Below, piece after piece: positions 1-11,720 of a DNA stretch of 64,000 bases. The stretch lies in the NCBI RefSeq assembly GCF_030272615.1, contig NC_081415.1, forward strand, positions 371,385,667 through 371,449,666, in the 5' to 3' direction. The DNA is from Cryptomeria japonica (taxonomy: Eukaryota; Streptophyta; Pinopsida; Cupressales; Cupressaceae). Numbering within the stretch: position 1 is the first letter of the stretch; the number at the start of each line of letters is the position of its first letter. The notes below the pieces were generated by a model that was not told where the DNA came from, did not search any database, and saw nothing but the letters and a program-made list of their open reading frames with translations. The translations under genes and the position numbers were made by a program.

Positions 1-281
1 CATTAAAGAGGAGCGGGAGCATTTGGCTAATGAAAACATTTCTTTCTGGGCTTGTAAGGGAAGGAAATATTAAAAACCTTCCCACCTGATAACCCTGGCC
101 TAGGGGTTTTTTTCATGTATCAAAACTGGAATGTATCTAGAAATATGCCGGACTTTGGTCCTGGGCTAGGCCGGAGGTTTTCTCGACTCCACTCTTTCCT
201 ACCGGCGCCCACATGAGTGGAGTTATGTATAATTTCATAAATAAATAATAAAATATCTGACTTTGGTCTTTTACCGATCAA

Positions 282-338
<57 letters not shown>

Positions 339-2444
339 TAATATTATAAATATGTAGGATGAGATTTCAAATTAAAAATAAATAATTAAGCATGTCTCAC
401 ATAATGATTAGTGAATATCTTTATAAATATATATTTTCGAATTTATAGAATATTTGTAACAACGTTATCTAAACTATTTTTAATATCAATTTAAAAATCT
501 TCTTTTAATTGTAACCTTTTTTTTTTTAATTTTATTTTGCATAAACTTTAAAAATATTCAATCTTATCATAATTTAACATATTATATTAAAACATATTAT
601 AAATTTGCACCATCTTATTAAAAATAGTAATTACAAACATTCTAATACATCACTTAATTTATTTTATGCCACGATTAAATTAAAATTAAAACTAATTACA
701 AATTAGTTGAAATTTTTTATAATAATTAGAATTATAGATTATGTTATGTTAGAGTAATCTTTTATTAGATAATAATTATTTATTTAATTATTAGTCTATT
801 ATACTTTATGCTTAAGCTAAACTTAGGAATTTGAGTTAGTATTAGAATAAGGGTTAGCATTAAAGGTTAGAATTGAGGTTCAAACTATTTGTTTGAGTTT
901 TAGATTAAGGACTAGGGATAGAGTTAACGAAAAGAAGGATTAGGAGTGTATTTAATGTTATAATTAGCTTAAGTATTAGGGCTATAGTGCAAATTAATGT
1001 TAATGTTAGAATTAGGGTTATCAACTAGAATTTGAACTAGGCAAGACATAATACTAAGATTAAGATTAGAGTTAAACTAAATATTATCTTAGTATACCTA
1101 AAAAATTTCCTAAAAAAATTCATTCAAATAGTGGATCCCTCAAATTCCATAATAAGATGTAAATTTTTCAAGCCAATTAGATTAGAGAAAAATAATTTTT
1201 ATAATTTAGAAACTTAAAACTCATGCATCTTAACCTTATAAAAATTTAAAAAATTCATCAAGACTAGCCTAATAACAACAAGTACTAATTATGGACACTC
1301 TTTACTACATAGATGCAATACATATACCTTAAAAAAAAAATTATTTCAAACTATTGTGAAATCCCATGTCCAAATTGATATGTTATAGTTCTCATCTATT
1401 AACTAAACATGTTTTTATCCACAATATTTATGCATACATTTTACGTATAAGACTCTTTCTTCTTTCTTCTTCAACCCTTGTTTTTAGTTTTTTGTGATCT
1501 TATATTATAGGTTTACATGTATACATGAGGATGAACTTGTTTTAAGAAATATGATTTAAATAAAGTTGAAGATAAAATTTTAGTTTTTCAATAGTTGTTT
1601 GTATCTTTATTTTAATTTTAGGTTTTTTAAGATTTTTTTTACTATCTTAAAAATGGATTAAATTTTATGTTCAATATTAAATTTTATGTTCAATTTTTTA
1701 CAAGTGTCAAATAAATTACATTTAGATCATCAAATTTGATATTTTTTTAGAATGGTAAGTTCTAGAGTTCATATATTTGAGGGTGGCACAAAGAGATTGA
1801 ATGCCTAGATGTAACAAAAGCACATTTGAATCGTTAAAAGACTACCTCTATTATTACACAAATTAATGAAATGGAAAAATATGTATGGATCATGTATGTT
1901 TGCAAATACTATATTATGGTTAAATCCTATAACTTCTAAATCAAGAAATAATTTAAATTAGATGATACTTACAATTTAAAAGCTAATTACATAAAACTCA
2001 CATGTAGAAGCATAAAAAAATACTATTCAAGAACACGTCTCAATTAAATTTAATAATTATTATTTACAAAAATCCAAACTAAATCTAAATTAACAAATAA
2101 AGATGTTAAATGATAGTCTAATAAATATTTTTAACAAATAAAGATGTTATATGATAGTCTAAAAAAAATCATAAAAAAGTTGATACTCTCAACAACTACT
2201 AATCATTACTCCTTAATCCTTAAAAGGAATTGTTTAAGGAACCCTATAGAAAATATTATACTTAATATAATTAATGGCAAGCCATGAGAAAAAGTACATA
2301 ATTTCTCTCTTATAAACATCCATAAGGAATTGCTCACCAAGCATATAGATTTTTATTATACTCCAAAACAAATATAAATTTATATAAATTTTCATAAACC
2401 CTTTATAACAACAATAATGATTGAATAAAGGTAATAATTGACTT
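1..2444. other. AT-rich non-coding DNA
   Basis: No gene can be supported here. The first ~78 bases read as the tail of a hydrophilic frame (residues like KEEREHLANEN) ending in a stop, perhaps the end of a coiled-coil pseudogene outside the window. The rest is very AT-rich. Positions 820-1080 are rich in degenerate TTAG-type words, too irregular to call telomeric. Confidence 0.5.
281..338. repeat. (AAT)n microsatellite
   Basis: Nearly uninterrupted run of about 19 AAT/ATA units. Confidence 0.95.
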
Positions 2445-5400
2445 TGTAATAACCCACTTTACATAACCCAACAAAATTTGATCACTTTTTTTTTGTTTAA
2501 TTTAATCATTCTATTTGATTCAATCGCATACTCTGGGCATCCATCCATTTGGATTAGGCATTCATCCATCCGAGATGAGCATCTAACCATATGGGTTAGG
2601 CATCTATCCATACGGAATAGAAGGTTTCATCTATCCAATACGGGATAGGCATCTACCCATACGGGGTAGGCATCTATCCAATTGGGATAGGAGGTTCTTT
2701 GGCCAGAGACTTAGAGTCATCAGGACCATTCGGGTCCTGAGTCACTCACTAAGTACTACACTCCTCTAATAGGAGTGCACCGAGGTCGCCGTCCTTAGGA
2801 GAACTCAAAATAACATAATACAAGATTGAATTCCACCTTGGAATTTGGCTTAAAGCCTTGGGAAGTCAAGCGAATCCATACGGGATTCCTTTCAAGTATG
2901 CATTGAATTACTTTTTCCTTTTATTACACTTATCTTTCAAATTAGGATTCTTCGCAATCCATCTTCTTACCAAAACCTAGACCCCATCCACGAACACCTG
3001 AGTACTAGGGACAACTCCATCCCTAGACTGCCTACATACCCACTTCGGCACGGAATCAAGGCATGAAGTATGTAGTTCTATTTTCTAATCTATGGTTTAA
3101 TGTAAACTATTTGGTGGGTACGCAACCTTTTCTAGGGTCAGTGTCCCAGACAGTTTCTCTGCGGTTGCTACCCACGATGGTAGCACTTAAGAAAAGGCTC
3201 AAGATGGCCTATTGCTTGTGGCCTAAAACAACTAGATCCTAATACCTATCATAAGCGTCACCCTTGACCCAATTGTCAATCATCAACAACTCTTCGAGAT
3301 TAAATCAATTTCATAAAAGAATTTCACTCGATCAACCCTAAAGGGGGTTTACTATGGTTTAACTCAGTGGATGTAAAATCATTTAAGGATTATCTTATTA
3401 GATTATCGATCCAAGGGGGATTACCTGCCCCTTGGATTTTAACTTCCAAGTGTCCCTTATTACTCCCCGACGATTTATAGGGACGATGCCACAGATGTCG
3501 TTGATGTAGCTTTATTAGGCGTTAAGTGCGGTAGTTCAACATGACAACATTACCCGTAAGCATGACCCAGAGGCACCGTAAATACCGAAGGCTGCTAGGT
3601 TTTGGTTTTCCGACTTCCTTTGTTTAGTTTTCTAACTAAGAAGCTATGAATTTTTTTTTTTTAATTAGCATCATGCTTGAAACAATTATGAAATGAATGT
3701 GCATAATTAGACATTGAAAAGTTTAATTAATTGAAATAACTACTTCTATGGGATTCATGTACCACTTGAAAACTAAATTATTTAATATTCAAAATTTGAA
3801 ATATAACTTGTACAATAATAGCAATTATGAAACTCGCATATTGATAATTAAATGTGTAACTCACATGAAGATGATGAAAATGTAACTTGCTCATCAATGA
3901 ATGCAATTAATATATAAGTAATTCGCATGATGCAAGAATGATGTCATTTACATGCAAGATTAAGCAATGTTTATTTCTATCACGAGAATAATTAATTATA
4001 GAGTCACTAGTTCAAAATGAGCAAATACTTTAGACATTTGACAATTTTGGATCAAATCATAATAATATGACTTAATTGTTTTTAATGAACCTAAAATTAC
4101 TAACCAAGTAACCCAATAAATCTCAAATGGATTGAGAGATTCCAATTATATACTTTAATTTACAATTATAAATTTACTACACAATGATCCCAATTATTTA
4201 TAAATTTTTCTAACTTAAAATTTAAATATTAACAATTTCTAATTTGCAAATTAATATAAAAAAAAATCTAAATAAAAAAAGTATGAAATTTTGTTTTAAA
4301 AGTCAATGGGGAGTGGGGGCCACGGGTCCCATCACCCCTGTGGACCTGCAGGTGCAGGCCCGCAGAGATGAGGGGACACCATGGGCCCCTCCACTCCCCC
4401 TGTGGCCACTGTCGTAACAGTGACCGCAGGGGTAGTGGAGGGTACCACTTCCCCGACGGTTACATTAACTCCGCCTGCCCGATAATTATTTCATGCGAAA
4501 AGATTTTACAACTTGCTTTATCTTATTTATTTATCATCATTTTTTTTTGTATAAATTTAATTTTATATATATATATATATATATATGTATGTTATTATAA
4601 AAATAAGAATAAGAATTTAATCATAGGAATGAAAGGAAATAGAGAAATTTGTTTCAGCAATATAACAGATAACTAAATTATCATAGAGATAGGTAAATGT
4701 TTAAATTTTGATTTCACAGTGATCATATCCAACAATTTTGCCCTTATGTTGAGATAATTTTTATTTATTTTTTATGAGATTCTCAGGAAATTAATATTCA
4801 CACAGAGAGAGATTTCTGAAAAGAAATAGATAATAAGATAATATTTTCCACATGGATTTCATACAACAAATTTGAGAAGAATTCATATTTGAAATACTAT
4901 ATCGCATAGATAGTGAGATTTCTTTATACCAATGATTATATGCATAGAGAAAGGAATTATTTACAAAGATAAAAGAATTTGAGTTTTTTTTCAAAAAAAG
5001 AAATAGAGATGTTGAAAAGCATGAATTTTTTTTTTCAAATTTAAGATTTTCTCTAGATTTTAAAAAAAAAAAACAGAAAAAGCAGAATCTGATTTCTTTC
5101 TTTAAAATAGATTAACAAATAAAAGAGAAATCTGCATTTTGCTTTTCTTTTTTTTTTTTAAAGAAAACTTTTGTCAATGCATTTCTTTAATGAAAAATAG
5201 ATTTTCCCTTTCTAATTAATCTATCTAACAATAAAAAAAATATTTTCCTTCAGAAAATTATATTCAAATAGAAGAGTCTAAGAGGAGATATTTCCTTTTG
5301 AAAATATAAGAATTTACATAAGCAAAAATGCAAAAAAGGAGGGAACCTGGAGAAGTCTTTGATGTTGAATCCTCTCCAAATCTTCAAGTCTAGCCTTCCT

Positions 5401-5897
5401 TGATCCTTCCTTGCAAGCTTGGAAAAATTTCTTCAAAACAAACTTAACAATTCTCCAAATGAAGAATGTGACTACAAAAAAATTTACTTGAGAAAAATTT
5501 TCTTCAAAAAAAAATAATCAACCCCTTTCTTTTGAAAATTGCATACAATACATAGGGAAAACCCGTTAACTCCACTATCTAGAGGAATTAATTGAAAATG
5601 AGATTTTTTTTCCAATATTAGATCCATGTAAAATTGATTAATGTCCTAGTGGGGGAGTTACATGCAAAAAGGGGTTAAAGAATGAAGATTCCTCTAGAAG
5701 CTTCTAATTTCTCCTACAACATGTGCCATAATTGGGAATTAAAATAAAATAATGTCTTTTAAATTATATTCTCCAAGTGTGTATGTGGGTCCATTATCTA
5801 TCCTTTTATAATATTTATTCAACCATATTCAATAGCTCAAAAAAAAGATATAATAGAAATTGTATCAAATCAAAAGTGATAAAGGAGGGTTGTGACA
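2445..5897. repeat. Probable solo LTR, ~3.45 kb
   Basis: The segment begins TGTAATAACCC and ends GGGTTGTGACA, so the ends are imperfect inverted repeats of the TG...CA kind. It is flanked by GACTT on the left and GACTC on the right, a 5-bp target duplication with one mismatch. No gag or pol is found inside, which suggests a solo LTR left by LTR-LTR recombination. The length and the AACCC-type ends suggest a Ty3/gypsy family. It includes a GC-rich island near 4310-4470 and a (TA)n run at 4564-4586. Strand is not determined. A chance match of the ends is possible. Confidence 0.55.
2530..2690. repeat. Short tandem repeats inside the solo LTR
   Basis: Five to six imperfect ~20-25-bp units built on GGCATCTATCCATACGGG, alternating with GGGATAGG-type words, lie near the left end of the probable LTR. 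Confidence 0.7.
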
Positions 5898-6280
5898 GAC
5901 TCATTCATTAGTCCATATTTAAATATTAGTATCACATATTACCAACATTCTTATGATAGTGAAAAGAGAATTTTTTAAATTATTTTCTATGAATACCAAA
6001 AAAAAAAAGAGGAAAATTAGATTTCAAAATGATTGTAAATAAAGTGCATGGACATTATGATTACAATTTGAAATGTCATTTTTATACCAACCCTTCCTTT
6101 ATATATAATTAGTGAATTCATCTTGGGTTGGATGGTCGAAGGTATATGTACTTTATAAGCAAGGTTTTATGTACTTTATTTTCCATATCAAATCAATTCA
6201 TCTATTTGGTGAAATATGTTTATCTCTTGTGTAGGAGCACATGGGCACATTGACGACCAATGCCAAGAAAAAAAATATTG

Positions 6281-6486
6281 TTGTTTTGTTTTCTTCCTAT
6301 TTTTGGCATGCTTTGGGTTTTAATTGGTGTCACTCATCGACTAGGCCCAAACGAATGGAAAAATGCAATAGTTGAAGGTCTCACAAAAGCATGAGTTTGT
6401 CCTTACAGTGCTTTCACATATGACACATCCTTGGCACATTTTGAGAATCTAGTGGATCTGCAAAGGTGAGTGCAAGGAATAAGTAC
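6281..6486 (+). repeat. Dispersed repeat, copy 1
   Basis: Closely matches about 41841-42045 on the same strand. Both contain TTTGGGTTTT, CATCGACTAGG, GCAATAGTTGAAGGTCT and CTAGTGGATCT in the same order. The match stops at AATAAGTACC in both, after which the sequences diverge. Origin unknown. Confidence 0.8.
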
Positions 6487-6870
6487 CCCCAGGCAAAACT
6501 GTAAAACCCTGGTGAATCAGGCGTTATTTTGGGGGGGAAGTTTTCATATTGATGGTGAAAATTTTTTTCAAAGTAGGAAAAAAAATTAATTTGTATTGGC
6601 AATTTTTTTCTAGGGTACGAAAATTTCATAAAATTCTAGCGAATAATACCTTGTTCTGTGGAGAAAATATATATTGTAGGAGGTGAATTTTTTTCGTTTA
6701 AAGGAACAAATATATAAGTCTATGGGCGAAAATTTTTACTCCAAAAGAAAAATTATTTAGTGTATTGGCGATTTTTGTCCACCGCTTGAAAATTATTTAA
6801 TTTGTTTGGCTAATATTTCGTTATTTATGGACATATATATATATTTTATTGGTGATTTCATGAATTCATT
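6487..6870. repeat. Block of GGCGAA/GGTGAA motifs
   Basis: Words such as TTGGCGATTTTT, GGGCGAAAATT, CTAGCGAATAAT and GGTGAATTT recur every ~40-60 bases in both strand senses. The arrangement resembles transposon subterminal repeats. A similar block lies at 41120-41600 beside the hAT gene. The block starts exactly where the dispersed repeat copy breaks off, so it may be an inserted element end. Confidence 0.45.
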
Positions 6871-7457
6871 GCCATTAATAGACAAGGCACATCACATCAC
6901 ATCAGTACATCACATTCAGTCTGGACTCTGCATGATGTATTGATAAGCACGACCTCTTTGACACATGACGCGTACCTAAAATCCATCGATGTTTTTAAAT
7001 TGTTCAATGATCGTAGATCAGCCTGAAGTTTTATTTCAGCCCAAATTTCTGAAGAGAACGTAGTTCTCCAGAAAGTGCTCAGAATGGAATTGGAATCAAT
7101 AAACACGTATCAAATATCACGGTCGATAATGTTGGTCATTTAATATATGTCTAGTCACTAACTAAAATCCACTCTGTCCCCACAACTTCCAATATGGTAT
7201 TTGGTACTGGTTTATAGTTGTTTCCAATTTCTCACACTAGTACAATTATGAGTAATTTTTGCAGAGATATACGAAAGATTTTAAAAAATTTAAAGGAATT
7301 AATACGGTTAGAGAAGGAATTATTACAATCAAGAGCTTCAACTATTTATAGACGATCTCTACTTCTTTCATCTTCAATTAGCCTTTGGTAGATAAATCAT
7401 CGAAGCTCGCGGTATTTAAATTATGCCTCTAGTTTAGGTCTATAGGCTCAGGCTGTA

Positions 7458-7974
7458 TGTTAGAATATTTAATCTTTACTTCACTTACGTTTATTTGTAT
7501 TTAGCCTGGGATATTCCTTTAGAATCCCTACATGTAATTTGTCCTCTTGTACATATGTGAGGACAAGTCATTTCTTTTATTTTCCTTTATTAAGGAATAT
7601 TAGATTTCATCTTTAAGAGGATGTGGACACATGGCACACACATTTTATGAATGGTGGCATTCATAGATTTAGGGGTTACTTTGTAACTCCTCTCCTCATC
7701 TCTATTTAAGAGACGTCTTCTCTCTCATTTCTTCTTAATGACAATATTGTAAAGAGCTTCTTGCTCCTCCTCTCTCTCTCATTTTAGGCATTGTCTCATT
7801 CATAATAACACAAGGGGTTTTTCTTTGCGTTTCCCCTTTCAAAAGTTTTTGTCCCTCCTTCTTCACATTTGGGTGATTTCTCCAAGGTTTTTGCATTTCT
7901 CTTGGTAACATTTATTTCATCAATAAACTTACATGGATTTTTTTTTTCTTTCCTTGCTCTTGTATTTCCTTTCA
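7458..7974 (+). repeat. 5' LTR of copia-1
   Basis: Starts TGTTAGAAT and ends CA directly before a tRNA-Met primer site; 517 bp. It is pyrimidine-rich in its second half. No partner 3' LTR is visible in the window. Confidence 0.85.
7701..7711 (+). promoter_or_regulatory. TATA-like element in copia-1 LTR
   Basis: CTATTTAAGAG lies mid-LTR, followed by a TCTTCTCTCTC pyrimidine tract. This is a plausible U3/R promoter core, based on position and composition only. Confidence 0.35.
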
Positions 7975-7986
7975 TGGTATCAAAGC
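7975..7986 (+). other. Primer binding site (initiator Met tRNA) of copia-1
   Basis: TGGTATCAAAGC follows the LTR's terminal CA directly. It differs by one base from the usual plant copia site TGGTATCAGAGC. Confidence 0.85.
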
Positions 7987-9285
7987 AGATTCAGATACTT
8001 GTTTCAAGTTGATATTGATGAATGTTACCATTATGTGGAGTTCACTTTCTTGGAGGCATTCTTGAGAGGAGAAGAAGTTCTTTGTCTAATATTTTCTATT
8101 GTACAGGTTTTTGCTTTAAATATGTATTTTGTTTGCTATCATGTTTTGGAAGACGTGCCACCAAAGTTATTTCTTTGATTTAAGTGTTTTTTGTGACTAG
8201 TTTGGAAGGTTTACCACCAAAATCAACCTCCTTAATATGTTTGGTCGGCTTGCTGCCAAAATTGATTTATTATTAAATTGCATTATTTATTTATCTACAA
8301 GTTCTAACATTCCTCTTCTTGCAGGGTTTTGATTAGGAAAAAAATTCATAGTTTTACTTCATTTAATCTTTGCATAACATCTCCTTTATATTTACATTAA
8401 ATTTCAATATCTAATTTATCTCTGTAATATATTTAAGCATCAATCTCTCTTATATCTATCTTTGTTTATATATCTTCTGTGTTTTTTGAATGTGTGTTGA
8501 TTGTTGATTCAATTCTCTCTGTGCCTCCTTTGTATGATCATTTTCTGCAATTCATCCGTCTTTTTTACGCCTCATCTACATTAATCATTTAACCTCAGAA
8601 AAAATTATCCTTTCATCTTTCTTTCTTTCCAGTCCCTGCGATAACACCTCTCTGTCATTTTTCTGTCCTACCAATCTCCCTAATAATGTCTCTGTAAGTT
8701 TTTTTTTGCTGACCCATTATTTCTAGCATGCGTTGAATTCCGTTTTAACCTTATCATCTTATTTTGGTTCATACAAATCGATTTAAACTTGTCTTTCACA
8801 TATAAACTGTATTAAAAACTTTATAAAGTTTATAAAGTAAACTTATCTTTTCATGTATAAATTTTACTTTCTTTAGAATTAAGTAGAATCTATTTAAAAT
8901 AAAGTTTACTAATACTTCAATGTAATATTACTATTTTTTAATTAAGATTATAAAGTTTTTAATAAACATTTAATTAAAAAAAAAATAAAGTTTAGAATTT
9001 TTTAATAAATTTTCTTTTTTAAATATTAACCTTTTAATCAACTTTTAACATAAATTGTTTTTATTGTTAATAAAAATTTAAAGTTTTTTTAGTATAAAGT
9101 TTGTTTAACTAGAATTTAAGTTAATTTAAAATTTAAAATTGTTATTAATTTATTTTTTTAAATCATAATTTTTGATAAATATATATATTTTAAAGTTATT
9201 ATTGCAATTTGATTCTATTTTAATCAAGTTATTTTTCATTTTTAATCAAAGGGGATTTTTTTTTACTAACTATTATTTTGCTGTC
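7987..9285 (+). other. Long leader of copia-1
   Basis: About 1.3 kb of AT-rich DNA separates the primer site from the gag start. No domain was recognised. The length is unusual for a copia leader and could include an old insertion. Confidence 0.5.
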
Positions 9286-10393
9286 ATGTCTATTTTAATT
9301 CTGGAAATCAAATTAAATAGTTCTAATTATCATTCATGGAAAACACATATCTCGTTTATTTTTCGTTTCAAACACCTTTTGGATGTTGCTACTAATAAAA
9401 CCTTTGAGCCTACTTCAACTGCTCCTCAAGCCGACCAAGACAGATGGAAGGCTCAAAATGAGGAAGCACTTGGTTTAATTGGTATTTCGATGATTCCTGA
9501 ATTGTATGTTCTTATTGGAAATTGTACAAAAGCGTATGAAGCATGAAAATTTTTTAAAACAACTTATGATAGCTCAAATGAATCCTGAAAAGTTCAACTT
9601 CAAGATCAACTCGAAGATCTCAGCTATACAGATTTTAAAACCATGGATGAATTCTTATTAAAGTTTGATTCTATTAATGGTTTGTTAACTGGTTTAATTC
9701 ATCTTATTCTTAAAAAATGTCTTCCTCGTCAATTTCAGCAATTTATTAGTAATATTCATGCTTAGCTTTTGATTCCTAGTTTAGCTACTCAATTAAATTA
9801 TAATATTTTTTTGTAATTTATTACATCAAGAGGAAGCTAAATTAATTCAATTTGGTACTCTTAAAAGTAGTGAACATGCTTTTATGTCTAAAAATCAAAA
9901 TCATAATAATCATTTTAAATCCAATAATAATAATCAATATTCTAATGCTAATAATCATTATTCTAATAATAAACTTTATTCTAAATCCTATAATAACAAT
10001 TCTAATAATAATCAAAAGAATAATTATTCTAAGAGGTCCCATTGTACGTATTGTGGTAAGGATGGTCATGTGACTAATAATTGTTTTAAGAAGCAAAATG
10101 GTATAAAGCCCATGCACCAAAATAATCAAAATAATCAATAACATAAACCTCATTATAAGAAAGGTAATAATAATGGTAATTCATCTCGTCGTGCATTTAC
10201 ATGTACTTATAATGTTTCTCAACCACTTCAGTGGATAATTGTTTTTGGTGCATCTCAACATGTTACTTCCCATAAAGAATATTTTGAATCTTTGCATCCT
10301 GATACTTCCAATATTCTTGTTCAATTAGTTAATAATCATAGTTGCAAAGTTGAAGCTATTGGTGATGTGAATGTCCCTAATGGGAAATTACAT
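9286..10393 (+). pseudogene. copia-1 gag and protease (5' half), decayed
   Basis: The start is the ATG of a gag N-terminus (MSILILEIKLNSSNYHSW), typical of copia UBN2-type gag. The frame breaks near 9546 and again near 9760-9830. A CCHC zinc knuckle, CTYCGKDGHVTNNC, lies at about 10045-10085 after an Asn-rich stretch of roughly 50 residues. The protease site at ~10225-10255 reads WIIVFGASQH, so the catalytic Asp of the usual DSGA motif is missing. Coding runs into the CACTA-1 insertion point with the frame still open and resumes at 26287. Confidence 0.85.
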
Positions 10394-10800
10394 CACTAAT
10401 ACATTTGGACTAGATTTCCGACTGAGGTTTCCGACGGAGAAGGTATATTGCGGCCAAATTTGATTTTTTTTGAAAAAATGCCCACATTCGTCATAATTCC
10501 GACGGAAATTTCCAATTTGGTTTCGATGAAGAAGGCATTAGCAATGAGAATTTTCTTTTTTTCAAAAAAGTGCTCGAGTTCGTCGTAATTCCGATGACAA
10601 CGACCATTACTTAAAAAAAAAGAAGAGGGGAATTCATTTGTGAATTGTAATCCCGCGTAGGCATCCATGGCGGCTTCAACCCCCAAGAACATCAAACCCG
10701 TGTTGAAGGCATTTGTGGCATTGCTTGCAATCCCGTGCAGGAGGTAGATTCAAATTGTCCTAGTTTTTAATTTCATGTTGCAAAAAATATACATGTGGTG
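10394..10800 (+). repeat. Left TIR and subterminal region of CACTA-1
   Basis: The 16-bp TIR at 10394-10409 is followed by repeated CCGACGG/TTCCGACGG and CGTCGTAATTCCGAT words. The same word family appears near the right end and in CACTA-2. In En/Spm such repeats are TNPA binding sites; that role here is inferred. Confidence 0.8.
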
Positions 10801-10815
10801 GTTAATTGCCCTAGT

Positions 10816-11720
10816 TTAATCTCGTAAAACCATAGAACTGTGATTGAGGAGTGAGCATTCAATATTGTAGCAGCAATCCCTTCCTCCCGTATGCGCACAT
10901 GTTGATTGTTCACATGAGATCACATCTCTTTGTGGCATCGTATCAAACAATTCATGAGCCTTGTCCATGTTTCCACATTTTGCATTCATGTCAAGCAGGG
11001 CATTTGCAAGTACAACACCTAACAAAATTCCTCTATCCATTATGCTTTGATGGATGTCCATACCCTGTTCCAAAGCTCCCATTTTTGCATAGGCAGGGAG
11101 GATGCTGGTAAAGGTTGTGGAATTTGGCTTTATGCCTTCCAATTTCATTTGCTTGAAAGTGTCTAAAACCTTTTCGACAAATCCATTTTGTGCATATCCA
11201 ACAATCGTTGCAGTCCACGAGACAACATTTCTTTCAGGCATTCTATCAAATAGTTCGCGTGCCTTGTCTATGCTTCCACATTTTACATACATGTCTACCA
11301 GGGTAGTTGCAAATACAACATCTGATAAAATTCCTCTATCCTTTACGCTCCAATGAATGTCCATACCCTGTTCCAAATCTCCAATTTTGGCACAGGTAGG
11401 GAGGATAGTAGCAATGGTCGTGGAATTTGGCTTTACACCTATCGATTGCATTTGCTTGAAAGTTTCTAAATCCTTCTCAACAAATCCATTTTGTGCATAT
11501 CCAGCAATCATTGCAGTCTAGGAAACCACATTTCTTTGAGGCAATCTGTCAAATAGTTCCCGTACCTTGTCTATGCTTCCACATTTTGCATACATGCTAA
11601 CAGAGCAGTTGCAACTACATCTGACAAAATTCCTCTATCTTTTATGCTTTGATGGATGTCCATACCCTGTTCCAAAGCTCCCATTTTGGCATAGGCTAGG
11701 AGTACGCTGGCAAACGTAAC
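10816..11720 (-). pseudogene. PPR protein fragment captured in CACTA-1
   Basis: The minus-strand translation contains tandem pentatricopeptide repeats of the PLS type, for example DKARELFDRMPERNVVSWTA and GYAQNGFVEKVLDTFKQM. About three P-L-S blocks are visible. The main open stretch is 10816-11511. Upstream, homologous repeat sequence continues to ~11720 with stops and a frameshift near 11520-11600. PPR proteins bind organellar RNA in plants. Neither the N-terminal targeting part nor an E/DYW tail is present, so this is a gene fragment. It lies just inside the transposon end, opposite in strand to the transposase genes. Confidence 0.9.

Larger units (their letters stand above)
5898..7457. 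other. Non-coding DNA with dispersed repeats
   Basis: No gene recognised. It holds a copy of a dispersed repeat (about 6281-6486, second copy near 41841-42045) and a block of GGCGAA-type motifs (6487-6870). Confidence 0.6.

Noticed and set aside
820-1080. Telomere-like GGTTAG words
   Set aside because: Too irregular and interrupted to call an interstitial telomeric repeat.
4368-4676. 102-codon plus-strand open frame
   Set aside because: Lies across the GC-rich island and a (TA)n run inside the probable LTR; low-complexity residues and no domain.
6281-6486. Possible host exon (frame with EWKNAIVEGL)
   Set aside because: The same sequence is present at 41841-42045 and both copies contain stops; better called a dispersed repeat.
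9842-10153. 103-codon antisense Ile-rich open frame
   Set aside because: Shadow of the Asn-rich gag segment (AAT repeats read backward as ATT).
10396-10695. 99-codon antisense open frame at the CACTA-1 end
   Set aside because: Covers the TIR and subterminal repeats; no domain.
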